Below are positions 8,927 to 16,606 of a stretch of 64,000 nucleotides of DNA, one piece after another (the stretch's first letter is position 1; every line of letters starts with the position of its first letter). A program made the position numbers and the translations under genes. The DNA is from JACCSI01 sp035575715 (GTDB lineage Bacteria; Acidobacteriota; Vicinamibacteria; Vicinamibacterales; UBA2999). The notes below the pieces were generated by a model. It worked only from the letters and a program-made list of their open reading frames with translations, was not told the DNA's origin and made no database searches. The stretch covers positions 62,001-126,000 of the forward strand of contig DATLXN010000030.1 in NCBI GenBank assembly GCA_035575715.1, written 5' to 3'.

Positions 8927-10615
8927 ATGAAACGCCTGTCTCTCATCGTCGCGATCGCGGCGCTGACCAGTTCGACGTGGCTGCACGCTGGGCAACCGGC
9001 CAATAGCGCGATCACCGAGGCGGCGATGGCCGGCGACACCGCTGCCGTCAAGCGGCTGCTCAAAGAAGGCGCCGACGCCAATACCGTGAGCCCCGACGGA
9101 ATGACGCCGCTGCATTGGGCGGCGATGAAAGGCGTGCCTGACCTTGCGCAGGCGCTGCTGGTGTCAGGCGCGAACAGCGAAGCCAAGACGCGGCTGGGCG
9201 CATTCACGCCGCTCCATCTCGCCAGTCAGGCCGGTCACGCCAGGGTCATTGCGCACTTGATTGCCTCAGGTGCCAACGTCGACGCCACCACCGCTACTGG
9301 TGCGACCGCGCTGATGCACGCCGCGAGCTCCGGCAACGCCCAAGCGGTGACAATGCTGATCGAAAACGGCGCGAAAACAGACGCGACCGAGTCCGCGAAC
9401 GGTCAGACTGCACTGATGTTCGCTGCGGCGCTCAACCGCGCCGAGGCGACACAGGCGCTGCTGACACGCGCCGCCAATCCATCAGCCACGTCGAAAGTTG
9501 TCAACCTGGCTGCACTGACCGCCAGCGACGATTCCAGCACACAGTCGCCGCCGTCGGGCGTGCCGGCGCCGGCCGCGCGCCCCGCACAGGCCGAAGTACC
9601 CGGGCTCACGCGAGCGTTCAATTACAACGAGCTGATTGGACAGGTCGGCGGCTTGAGCGCCCTGCACTTCGCCGCGCGACAGGGTGCGGCCGACGTCGTC
9701 AAGGTTCTGGTCGACGGTGGCGCCAAAGTCAATTTGCCGAGCGCGGGCGACGGCACCAGCCCGGTGTTGATCGCCGTGATCAACGGACATTTCGATATCG
9801 CACGTTATCTGCTCGAGCATGGCGCCGACGCGTCAGCCGCCAACGCCGCCGGCGTCACGCCGCTCTATGCCGCGGTGAACCTTCAGTGGGCACCGAAGTC
9901 GTTCTACCCGCAGCCGCGCGCCTACCTCCAGCAACACACCGGCTATCTCGAGTTGATGACGATGCTGCTCGACAAGGGCGCCGACCCGAACGCGCGGGTC
10001 AACCGAAAAACGTGGTTCACGCAGTACAACTTCGACCTGCTGCGGGTCGATGACGGCGGCGCCACGCCGTTCTGGCGCGCGGCCTACGCCAGCGACCTCG
10101 AGGCGATGAAGTTGTTGGTCGCGCGCGGCGCCGACCCGTTCATCCCGACAGCCAAGCCGGCCGCCAACAACCGTCCCCAGCAAGGCGGCACACGCAGCGA
10201 ATCGGACGTCACCGTTCCGTTACCGCCATTGCCGACCGGCGGTCCCGCGATTACCGCACTGCACGCTGCGGCCGGTGTGGGTTTTGGTGAGGGCTTCGCC
10301 GGCAACGCGCATCGTGCTGCGCCAACCGGCATGCTGGCCGCAGTCAAATACCTGGTCGAGGAACTCCGCCTCGACGTCAACGCGGTCGATGACGACGGCA
10401 ACACGGCCGTGCATCACGCGGCGTCACGCGGCGATAACGAGATGATTCTGTATCTGGTGTCGAAAGGCGCCGACGTCAAACGCGTCAATCGCAGCGGCCA
10501 GACGACCGTCGACCTCGCCAATGGTCCGGTGCAGCGCACCCAGCCGTTCCCCGAGACTATCAAGTTGCTGGAAAGCCTTGGGGCCAAGAACAACAACAAG
10601 TGCGTCTCTTGCTGA
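8927..10615 (+). CDS. Exported ankyrin-repeat protein
   Basis: 562 residues with a signal peptide (about 1-22, ending WLHAGQ). About ten ankyrin repeats follow, several with the classic TPLHWAA, TPLHLAS or TALMHAA core (about 60, 95, 128, 162, 245, 280, 312 and 390). Low-complexity linkers near 190-225 and 405-435 interrupt the repeats. The C-terminus ends KCVSC, a CxxC-type pair that could bind metal or form a disulphide. Ankyrin domains mediate protein-protein contact; as it follows the DUF1592 and DUF1552 genes by only 2 bp, a scaffold for those periplasmic partners is a reasonable inference. It converges on the VWA gene across 12 bp. Confidence 0.87.
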   Translation: MKRLSLIVAIAALTSSTWLHAGQPANSAITEAAMAGDTAAVKRLLKEGADANTVSPDGMTPLHWAAMKGVPDLAQALLVSGANSEAKTRLGAFTPLHLASQAGHARVIAHLIASGANVDATTATGATALMHAASSGNAQAVTMLIENGAKTDATESANGQTALMFAAALNRAEATQALLTRAANPSATSKVVNLAALTASDDSSTQSPPSGVPAPAARPAQAEVPGLTRAFNYNELIGQVGGLSALHFAARQGAADVVKVLVDGGAKVNLPSAGDGTSPVLIAVINGHFDIARYLLEHGADASAANAAGVTPLYAAVNLQWAPKSFYPQPRAYLQQHTGYLELMTMLLDKGADPNARVNRKTWFTQYNFDLLRVDDGGATPFWRAAYASDLEAMKLLVARGADPFIPTAKPAANNRPQQGGTRSESDVTVPLPPLPTGGPAITALHAAAGVGFGEGFAGNAHRAAPTGMLAAVKYLVEELRLDVNAVDDDGNTAVHHAASRGDNEMILYLVSKGADVKRVNRSGQTTVDLANGPVQRTQPFPETIKLLESLGAKNNNKCVSC

Positions 10616-10627
10616 CAGGACCCAGGA

Positions 10628-11689
10628 TCAGGGCGTAGCGATGTAGCCTTTGCGCGACCGGACGCGCATCGAGCGGTCTTTCACTTCCACCCGAATGTTG
10701 TGCCAGCGGCCATCGTGATGGCCGGGGCTCGGGTAGCCGATGTAATACTGCTGGCTCAGCTCGTCAGCGATCCCGCTGGTCGCCGGATCGAGGTCGCGCA
10801 GGTCGCGGACCAGTTCGGTGCGGCCGCCGCTGTCGTCGGTAATCTCTCGCAACGCCGCGACGTTGACGCGGTCGTCGACCCGGACGCTGCCAACGCCACC
10901 ACCGCTGCGCCCGCCGCCACCAGACCCTGGAAACGGGAACGGGAACGGCAGGCCGCGCCCACCGGGTAACGGGAATGGAATCGGCGACGGCCGACGAATC
11001 GGCGGCGACTGACGTCCGCCCCGGAACGTCGGTTCGCCGTTGCCGTCGATGCCGATCGCGTACACCAGCACTTCGGTTTCGCGGACCATTTGCCGCACAT
11101 CGCCGGAGCTAAGCCGGCTGTTGGTGTCATTGCCATCAGAGATGATCACCAGCGCCTTCTTGCGATTCTGGCCGCCGTGGGCCATCGGCACCGACTCGGC
11201 GACGGCGTCATACATCGCGGTGCCTCCGTTGGGATGAACGCGGGCCAGATTGCGTTTGACGTTATCGCGCAGGTTGGTCCAGTCGTGCACCAGTTCCGGA
11301 TCGGCGCTGAAACGATAGAGAAAGAATTCATCTTGCGGGTCTGGGAGCGCATCGAGAAAGCGCTCGATGGCTCCACGCGCCGCCATCCACTTGTCGCCGG
11401 CCATGCTGCCGCTGGAATCGAGGACGATGCCAAGGCTGACCGGCGTGCGCTCGGCGGAGAAGTGGGTGACTTCGACTGGTTTGTTGTCTTCGTAGATCGC
11501 GAAGTCTTCCTGCCGCAGACCCGATGCGAAGCGGCCGGAGCGATCGGTGACGGTCACCGTGACGTTAATCAGCTCAACGCCGCTTTTGAAGCGAAAGCCT
11601 TCCTGACCGGAAACCGGCCGATCGAGCACGGCCAACATGCCCAGACCGGCAAGACCCGACGCGATGATCAAACGTGCTGTGCGCTTCAT
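10628..11689 (-). CDS. Secreted von Willebrand factor A domain protein (acidobacterial type)
   Basis: 353 residues. The signal peptide (about 1-28) ends VSGQEG. A short beta domain (FKSGVELINVTVTVTD..GLRQEDFAIYEDNKP) precedes a VWA domain with an intact MIDAS: DSSGSM near 98, the Thr in GGTAMYDAV, and the Asp in SDGNDTN. A Gly/Pro/Arg-rich insert (about 230-270) lies within the domain. This matches the VWA proteins described as expanded in Acidobacteria; they bind divalent metal and partners in the envelope, but a precise role is unknown. I prefer ATG 11687-11689, preceded by GGAG, over an upstream ATG that reads through an ACCTGCC-type repeat. It is third in an operon with a membrane protein and a TonB. 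Confidence 0.85.
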   Translation of the reverse strand: MKRTARLIIASGLAGLGMLAVLDRPVSGQEGFRFKSGVELINVTVTVTDRSGRFASGLRQEDFAIYEDNKPVEVTHFSAERTPVSLGIVLDSSGSMAGDKWMAARGAIERFLDALPDPQDEFFLYRFSADPELVHDWTNLRDNVKRNLARVHPNGGTAMYDAVAESVPMAHGGQNRKKALVIISDGNDTNSRLSSGDVRQMVRETEVLVYAIGIDGNGEPTFRGGRQSPPIRRPSPIPFPLPGGRGLPFPFPFPGSGGGGRSGGGVGSVRVDDRVNVAALREITDDSGGRTELVRDLRDLDPATSGIADELSQQYYIGYPSPGHHDGRWHNIRVEVKDRSMRVRSRKGYIATP

Positions 11690-11700
11690 GGGGATCACTC

Positions 11701-11721
11701 CTACCTGCCTACTTACCTGCC
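11701..11721. repeat. ACCTGCC-type short repeat
   Basis: CTACCTGCC and TTACCTGCC phrases in tandem, straddling the end of the 11709 gene and the leader of the VWA gene. Related phrases occur at 30218-30242, upstream of the mutase gene. Confidence 0.45.
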
Positions 11722-12557
11722 GACCCGCCAACCCGCCGGTCTACGTGCGGGAGCATTCCCGCTTCGTTGCGGAAGCTGACGCGATAACGCGCGACATTGG
11801 CCGGTGCGTCGAGCGCGACGACGAAGGGTGATTCGTCACCTGCCGCGAGCGTTTTGAATTCGATATCGGCGCGTGCGCTCGAGAGGAAACCGCCGCTCTG
11901 ATCAAAAAAGAACACCACCGCTGCGATGCCCGTCACGCTGACCCCGGCGGCGGGATTGCGGACCAGTCCGGTCACTTCCAGTTTCGGGCCGCGCCGCTCG
12001 TGACGCAGCGACACCAGTTCCAGGGGCGAGGCACTGCTCACCGCTGTCGCCGCATTCGCGGTGGTCGCGCGATCGCCAGACAGGGTCAGGTATCCACCGC
12101 CGATGGCGAGGGCGAACAGGACGGTGGCCGCAATCGCGAGCCCACGCTGCCGATCGCCGCTTGGCTGACTGCTGACGGCGCCGCCGAGAAACCCGTCGGA
12201 GAACGCCGCTTCGCGCGGGCGCGGCTGCGAATCGACCTTCACCGCGGGGCGGCCGGCACCGAATGTCGAGACACGCGCCGGCGCCCAGGGAGCCGGCCGC
12301 GATTCGTTGACCGCGATCGGTTCACGAGGCTCGATCCCGCTGATTCGTGGATCCACCACCACGCCTGCGTCTTCGCGCGGCTGAACGGTCGCGCTGCCCA
12401 GCTCTCTGAGCGAATCGTTACTGGCGGCAGCGGCCAGCGCCGCCACCCGCGCGCCACTGCGGGCGCGTTCTTCGTGCGACAGGCGCCACGCCGCCGCACC
12501 CATGACCACGGCGACGATGACGGCCCCGACGGTGAGAGCGAGGAGCAATATTTCCAT
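11709..12557 (-). CDS. Membrane protein with C-terminal FxLYD-like beta domain
   Basis: 282 residues, not assigned to a named family. One transmembrane helix sits at the extreme N-terminus (about 2-24) and a second at about 137-158. Between them is a Pro/Arg/Ala-rich, probably disordered segment. The C-terminal 100 residues look like an extracytoplasmic beta-sandwich (LEVTGLVRNPAAGVSVTGIAA, then FKTLAAGDESPFVVALDAP), the pattern of FxLYD-type domains that describe a residue-level comparison of a bonded versus free state. Three bases separate it from the upstream TonB/HTH gene and it precedes the VWA gene, so all three are probably co-transcribed and work at the envelope. Confidence 0.68.
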   Translation of the reverse strand: MEILLLALTVGAVIVAVVMGAAAWRLSHEERARSGARVAALAAAASNDSLRELGSATVQPREDAGVVVDPRISGIEPREPIAVNESRPAPWAPARVSTFGAGRPAVKVDSQPRPREAAFSDGFLGGAVSSQPSGDRQRGLAIAATVLFALAIGGGYLTLSGDRATTANAATAVSSASPLELVSLRHERRGPKLEVTGLVRNPAAGVSVTGIAAVVFFFDQSGGFLSSARADIEFKTLAAGDESPFVVALDAPANVARYRVSFRNEAGMLPHVDRRVGGSAGK

Positions 12558-12560
12558 GGC

Positions 12561-13661
12561 TTATCGCAACTTGAAGTCGACCGCGACTTCGACGATCACA
12601 TCCACTGGCACACCCTTCATGCGAGCCGGAGCAAAACGCCATTGACGAACGGCTTGGATCGCTCGTTGATCGAGACCCGACCCCAATCGCTGCAAGATGC
12701 GCACGTCGCCGACAGTGCCGTCGCGTTTGACGACAATTTCCAGGACGACCTCACCCGTGACGCTCGCGCGCCGGGCTTCGTCGGTGTAGTCGGCGCGGAC
12801 TTCCTTGAGCAGCCGCGGCGCGTCGACCCCGCTCCCCGGTCGATAGGGTCCGCCGCCGGTACCGCCACCTTCGCCGGGACCAATGCCGGAGCCATCGCCC
12901 TCGCCGAGACCGGTGCCCTTACCGCTGCCCGCTCCGCCGCCGATCCCGGCGCCCTGGCTTGGGGGCGCCTCTTTCGGGGCTTCCTTCAGCAGGCCCTCCT
13001 GGTTCTTGAGGTCGGCGGCGACTGTCGCGACCGGCGCCATGACTGGCGGGAGCGTCTTGGCTTCGAGCGGCACCGGCGGTGGTTCGACGGGACGCGGCGC
13101 CGGCCGGATCGGTGGAGGCAAACGACGCGCCGGAATCGGGCTACTGATTTTTTGTGGGCCTTGGCGCTGTGCTTTCGGTGGGGGGGCTTTCATCTTCATG
13201 CCGCCACCACCGCCGCCGCCGCCAGGGCCTGGCTGGACCAGGAAGACCAAACGTACTGGTTCAACCTTTTCGATGACGTCCGTGCGTTCGTCGGCGTTGG
13301 TCAGACCGAGGCTGCCAATGACCAGCAACATCGCGGCGACCAGCCCGTGCAGCGAGGTTGACACGAGCAGTGGCACCGTCGTCGCGCGCCCCTGCGACTG
13401 CACGGGGGCGAGGATCTGACCGATGCCTGGCGTGTGGGTCGCTGTGACGCTGTCCCCGGCGCGCAACGCGCGCACCGCCCGGACCGCCTCCGCATGCGGA
13501 ATGTAGCCGTCCCATCTCCGGTCGGCGGCACCGGGTAAAAACGCCGCCACCGAGCGGATCTCACCGCGCTGCAACAGGGCACGAATCTGGGATTCGGCCA
13601 CACCTGCGGCCTGCGCGAGTTCGCGCGGCGAATACACTTCGGGTAGCGAGTTGGCAGACAT
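12561..13661 (-). CDS. TonB-family protein with N-terminal MerR/excisionase-like HTH
   Basis: 366 residues. Residues about 8-65 (VYSPRELAQAAGVAESQIRALLQRGEIRSV..DGYIPHAEAVRAVRALR) look like an excisionase/MerR-type winged helix-turn-helix. A single transmembrane helix follows (about 100-118). The next stretch is Pro/Gly-rich with many Pro-Pro pairs and Gly-Ser runs, spanning the periplasm. The C-terminal 85 residues are a TonB domain (EVRADYTDEARRASVTGEVVLEIVVKRDGTVGDVRIL..LDQRAIQAVRQWRFAPA). TonB couples inner-membrane proton-motive force to outer-membrane receptors. The HTH at the cytoplasmic end is unusual and could bind DNA or a protein. It is first in a three-gene operon. Confidence 0.85.
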   Translation of the reverse strand: MSANSLPEVYSPRELAQAAGVAESQIRALLQRGEIRSVAAFLPGAADRRWDGYIPHAEAVRAVRALRAGDSVTATHTPGIGQILAPVQSQGRATTVPLLVSTSLHGLVAAMLLVIGSLGLTNADERTDVIEKVEPVRLVFLVQPGPGGGGGGGGMKMKAPPPKAQRQGPQKISSPIPARRLPPPIRPAPRPVEPPPVPLEAKTLPPVMAPVATVAADLKNQEGLLKEAPKEAPPSQGAGIGGGAGSGKGTGLGEGDGSGIGPGEGGGTGGGPYRPGSGVDAPRLLKEVRADYTDEARRASVTGEVVLEIVVKRDGTVGDVRILQRLGSGLDQRAIQAVRQWRFAPARMKGVPVDVIVEVAVDFKLR

Positions 13662-13667
13662 GGTTGT

Positions 13668-13681
13668 CGAGCTGACGCTCG
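13668..13681 (-). promoter_or_regulatory. Hairpin abutting the TonB/HTH start codon
   Basis: CGAGC-TGAC-GCTCG forms a 5-bp stem six bases upstream of the start codon, where the Shine-Dalgarno should be; none is otherwise visible. It could restrict translation of the TonB/HTH gene. Confidence 0.35.
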
Positions 13682-13746
13682 GTTCTGTCGCAAGAACCCT
13701 GCCGAACCGCGACCCCGAAATATCGCCAGCCTACTCAGTATTTCGG

Positions 13747-13765
13747 CAGGTTTGACCTAAACCTG
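13747..13765. promoter_or_regulatory. Inverted repeat upstream of the TonB/HTH gene (operator candidate)
   Basis: CAGGTTT-GACCT-AAACCTG, perfect 7-bp arms with a 5-bp spacer, 86-104 bp upstream of the start codon. Position and symmetry fit an operator. The N-terminal HTH of the encoded protein is an obvious candidate ligand, but this is inference. Confidence 0.45.
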
Positions 13766-13792
13766 TCCGGCAAACCGTCTCCGGAAAGTGAC

Positions 13793-13824
13793 GCCTGTCA
13801 CCAGGCACCGGCGCTCGGCGCCGG
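13793..13824 (-). terminator. Tandem hairpins downstream of the SDR gene
   Basis: Two stems in a row just past the SDR stop codon: GCCTG-TCAC-CAGGC (13793-13806) and the very stable CCGGCGC-TCG-GCGCCGG (13808-13824). There is no U-tract, so this is a probable but non-canonical terminator separating the SDR operon from the TonB operon. Confidence 0.5.
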
Positions 13825-13840
13825 CACGACAGCGGAGTTG

Positions 13841-14611
13841 CTACCGAGCGCAGGTCAGATGGCGGCCACCGTCGATCGCCACCGTCTCGCCGGTGACCCA
13901 GCCGGCCTGTTCCGACGCCAGGAACAAGATCAACGCGGCAATCTCCGACGCTTGCCCGGGGCGGCCGAGCGGGTGCGTCTCCTTCGCGCGGCTCAAGAAG
14001 GCCGCGTAATTCTCTTCGGTCATGCCGCTGCGGCGGTGCAGGTTGGTGACGGTCACGCCCGGGTTGACGGCATTGACGCGGACGCCGTGCGGCGCCCAGT
14101 CGATGGCCGCGCAGCGGGTCAGCTGATCGAGGGCAGCTTTGCTGGTGTTGTAGACCGCCAGATTCGGAAATACTCGCTGGCCGTTAACGCTCGAAACATT
14201 GACGACGGCGCCGCGGCGTTCTTTGAGATACGGAAACGCGGCGCGCATCAGGCGAAACGGCGCGCGCACATTAAGCGCCATGACGTTGTCCCACACCTCG
14301 TCTGACGTGTCGTCGGTCGCGCCCATGGCGATCACGCCTGCGGCATTGATTAACAGGTCAATCCCGCCGAAGCGCGCCACCGCGCTCTTGACGATTTCTC
14401 CCGGTGCGCTGTCAGCCGTGAGATCGGCAACGACCGCGATCGCGTGTCCGCCACCGTGGGTGATCTCGGCGATCACCGTTTCCAGAATCCTGGCGTCGCG
14501 ACCGACGGCGACGACCGAAGCCCCAGCCTGCGCCATCGCCAGCGCGGTCGCCTGACCGATCCCGCTCGATGCGCCGGTCACGACGGCAATCTTGTTGGCG
14601 AAGGTCGTCAT
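13841..14611 (-). CDS. SDR-family NAD(P)-dependent oxidoreductase
   Basis: 256 residues, the normal length of a classical short-chain dehydrogenase. The N-terminal Rossmann motif is TGASSGIG (about 13-20). It continues with NAAGV near 90, the catalytic Ser in NVSSVNGQRVF and the YNTSK Tyr/Lys pair near 153-157, and ends with WVTGETVAIDGG. The enzyme should oxidise or reduce an alcohol/carbonyl with NAD(P); many relatives are 3-oxoacyl-ACP reductases or sugar dehydrogenases, and the substrate cannot be told from sequence. Its ATG overlaps the stop of the methyltransferase-like gene by 4 bp (ATGA), so the two are coupled. Confidence 0.87.
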   Translation of the reverse strand: MTTFANKIAVVTGASSGIGQATALAMAQAGASVVAVGRDARILETVIAEITHGGGHAIAVVADLTADSAPGEIVKSAVARFGGIDLLINAAGVIAMGATDDTSDEVWDNVMALNVRAPFRLMRAAFPYLKERRGAVVNVSSVNGQRVFPNLAVYNTSKAALDQLTRCAAIDWAPHGVRVNAVNPGVTVTNLHRRSGMTEENYAAFLSRAKETHPLGRPGQASEIAALILFLASEQAGWVTGETVAIDGGRHLTCAR

Positions 14612-15162
14612 GCTTTGAGCCCTTCTACGAATCGAAATCCATCTTTTTCGGCGAGTGTGCGAACCGGCCGGAAGCCGCCCTCCCGTAACGAGCCCTCAGC
14701 GCCGCCGGCCTGGGCGTATTCGGCGGGGACCGCAGGAACGCCGCCGAGCAGGCCGCCACTGATCCGTTCGATCAGTTCGATGCGGCCACCCGGTCGCATC
14801 ACGCGCAGGGCTGACTGCAACATGGCGGCACGTTCTTCGACGGCCAGGGCTGAAAAGTTTCCGCCGGTCTCATCGACCACGACCATGTCGAACGACGCTT
14901 CCGGCCAGTCGAGATTCGAGACTGGGAGCACCTTGATGTCGATCAACGCGCCCGCCTGCTCGGCCGCCTTTTTGCCACGCTTGGCTTGCGCCTCATCCGG
15001 CGCGGCCAACGCAGCGGCGCCACTGAGCCCGGTCTTCATCGCCAGCCCGCGCGTCAATGACGCGTCGTGGCAAAACACCTGCAAATACTTCTCGCCCATT
15101 CGCACACCGGTCATCGCGACCTGCAACGGGTCCATGGTGCGCATCCGGCGGAACTTGAACAT
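14608..15162 (-). CDS. SAM-methyltransferase-like protein (degenerate motif I)
   Basis: 184 residues. The second half follows class I methyltransferase order: an acidic strand (ALIDIKVLPVSNLDWPEASFDMVVVDETGG, about 88-118) and a motif-III-like RVMRPGGRIELIER (about 138-151). The expected glycine-rich SAM loop (GxGxG) is not present at the N-terminus, which reads MKTGLSGAAALAAPDEAQAKRG. It may therefore not bind SAM normally, or may be a structural relative. It overlaps and precedes the SDR gene. No Shine-Dalgarno is visible; a TATCAT box lies 6 nt before the ATG, suggesting a leaderless transcript. Confidence 0.68.
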   Translation of the reverse strand: MFKFRRMRTMDPLQVAMTGVRMGEKYLQVFCHDASLTRGLAMKTGLSGAAALAAPDEAQAKRGKKAAEQAGALIDIKVLPVSNLDWPEASFDMVVVDETGGNFSALAVEERAAMLQSALRVMRPGGRIELIERISGGLLGGVPAVPAEYAQAGGAEGSLREGGFRPVRTLAEKDGFRFVEGLKA

Positions 15163-15168
15163 GTCGTG

Positions 15169-15174
15169 ATGATA
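15169..15174 (-). promoter_or_regulatory. -10 box of the methyltransferase-like gene (leaderless candidate)
   Basis: TATCAT on the minus strand, then CACGAC, then ATG. With a 6-nt gap the transcript would begin at or next to the start codon. The -35 position would fall inside the neighbouring palindrome. Confidence 0.45.
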
Positions 15175-15177
15175 GAA

Positions 15178-15216
15178 GGGATCAGGGATCAGGGATCAGG
15201 GATCCCTGATCCCTGT
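15178..15216. repeat. GGGATCA tandem repeat containing a 26-bp perfect palindrome
   Basis: Three head-to-tail GGGATCA units run into their own reverse complement. Bases 15190-15215 are perfectly self-complementary: half-site CAGGGATCAGGGA (15190-15202) followed directly by its reverse complement. It sits between the divergent methyltransferase-like gene and inositol-phosphate synthase gene and covers both -35 positions. It could be a shared operator, a cruciform-forming site, or a dispersed repeat; similar GGGATC/GGATCAGGG phrases occur at 4943-4962 and 10624-10634. Confidence 0.7.
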
Positions 15217-15217
15217 T

Positions 15218-15226
15218 TGATATAGT
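15218..15226 (+). promoter_or_regulatory. Extended -10 promoter of inositol-phosphate synthase
   Basis: TGATATAGT is an extended -10 (TGN plus TATAGT). Seven bases (CCCTAAC) separate it from the GTG start at 15234 and no Shine-Dalgarno exists, so a leaderless mRNA is likely. Confidence 0.5.
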
Positions 15227-15233
15227 CCCTAAC

Positions 15234-16547
15234 GTGAAACCTCCCATCGAAATCGCGCCTGCCGAGGGCAAGTTAGGCATCCTGCTGGTTGGGCTGGGCG
15301 CGGTCAGCACCACGGTGATCGCCGGGGTGCACGCCATTCGCAAAAAGCTCGCGCCGCCGATTGGATCGCTGACTGAGATGGGTACGATTCGGCTCGGCAA
15401 ACGCACCGACGGCCGGTCCCCGCGCATCCGCGAGGTCTTTGATCTGCCGACGCTGGATAACATCGTGTTTGGCGGCTGGGACATTTTCGACGCCGATTGT
15501 TACGCCGCGGCGCGCACCGCCGGCGTCCTCGAGCCTGCGCTCCTCGATCAACTGCGGCCCGAGCTCGAATCGGTCAAACCGATGTCGGCGGTCTTCGATC
15601 AGCGCTACGTCAAACGGCTCGACGGACCAAACGTCAAAAAAGGCAAGAACAAGAAGGATCTCGCCGAGCAACTGATCGCCGACATTCGTGCGTTCAAGGA
15701 AAAGAACGGTTGCGCACGGTTGGTGATGGTGTGGTGCGGCAGCACTGAGGTGTTCCTTCAGGAATCGGCTGTGCACCAGTCGATCGAGTCCTTCGAACGC
15801 GGCCTCGAGGCAAGCGATCCGGCCATTCCCTCGAGCATGATCTACGCCTACGCCGCGATCAAGGAGGGCATCCCCTACGCGAATGCCGCGCCCAACCTGA
15901 GCGCCGACATTCCGGCGCTGCTGGCACTCGCCGCACAGACCAAGTCGCCGCTCGCCGGTAAAGATCTGAAGACGGGCCAGACCCTGATCAAGACCATCAT
16001 GGCGCCCGGTCTCAAGGCGCGGCTGCTCGGCGTGGCCGGGTGGTATTCGACCAACATCCTCGGTAATCGTGACGGCGAAGTACTCGACGATCCCGAGTCG
16101 TTCAAGACCAAGGAAGAAAGCAAGAAGTCCGTCCTCGACTACATCTTCCAGCCGCATCTTTACCCGGGTCTCTACGACAACCTTCATCACGTCGTCCGCA
16201 TCAACTATTACCCACCGCGCGGCGACAACAAGGAAGGGTGGGACAACATCGATATCGTTGGATGGCTGGGCTATCCGATGCAGTTGAAGATCAACTTCCT
16301 CTGCCGTGACAGTATCCTTGCTGCCCCGATCGTGCTCGACACTGCGTTGTTCCTCGACTTGGCTAAGCGCGCCGGCATGTCGGGCATTCAGGAATGGCTA
16401 TCGTTCTATTACAAGAGTCCGATGCACGCGCCGGGTCTGTATCCGGAGCACGATTTATTTATTCAGCTGATGAAGTTGAAGAACACGCTGCGCTACATGA
16501 AGGGCGAAGAACTAATCACCCATCTCGGGCGGGAGTATTACGACTGA
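15234..16547 (+). CDS. ino1: myo-Inositol-1-phosphate synthase
   Basis: 437 residues. Converts glucose-6-phosphate to L-myo-inositol-1-phosphate with NAD+ as internal redox cofactor, the first step towards inositol lipids or compatible solutes. The N-terminal Rossmann segment ILLVGLGAVSTTVIAG binds NAD. The family hallmark follows near residues 275-300: NILGNRDGEVLDDPESFK and then TKEESKKSVLDYI, and further on NYYPPRGDNKEGWDNIDI. Length fits the bacterial/archaeal type. GTG 15234 is the only reasonable start and has no Shine-Dalgarno but a close -10 box. Divergent from the methyltransferase/SDR pair across the palindrome. Confidence 0.9.
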   Translation: MKPPIEIAPAEGKLGILLVGLGAVSTTVIAGVHAIRKKLAPPIGSLTEMGTIRLGKRTDGRSPRIREVFDLPTLDNIVFGGWDIFDADCYAAARTAGVLEPALLDQLRPELESVKPMSAVFDQRYVKRLDGPNVKKGKNKKDLAEQLIADIRAFKEKNGCARLVMVWCGSTEVFLQESAVHQSIESFERGLEASDPAIPSSMIYAYAAIKEGIPYANAAPNLSADIPALLALAAQTKSPLAGKDLKTGQTLIKTIMAPGLKARLLGVAGWYSTNILGNRDGEVLDDPESFKTKEESKKSVLDYIFQPHLYPGLYDNLHHVVRINYYPPRGDNKEGWDNIDIVGWLGYPMQLKINFLCRDSILAAPIVLDTALFLDLAKRAGMSGIQEWLSFYYKSPMHAPGLYPEHDLFIQLMKLKNTLRYMKGEELITHLGREYYD

Positions 16548-16606
16548 ACCGGCAGGCCGCGGGCCGGCCGGCCACCTGCTCACCGGCGAACCTGCAATAG
16601 CGAAGC

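Noticed and set aside
12000..13361. Long open frame on the plus strand (about 453 codons)
   Set aside because: It lies opposite the TonB/HTH and membrane-protein genes. Its Arg/His/Gly-rich translation is the usual product of a high-GC antisense frame, with no domain.
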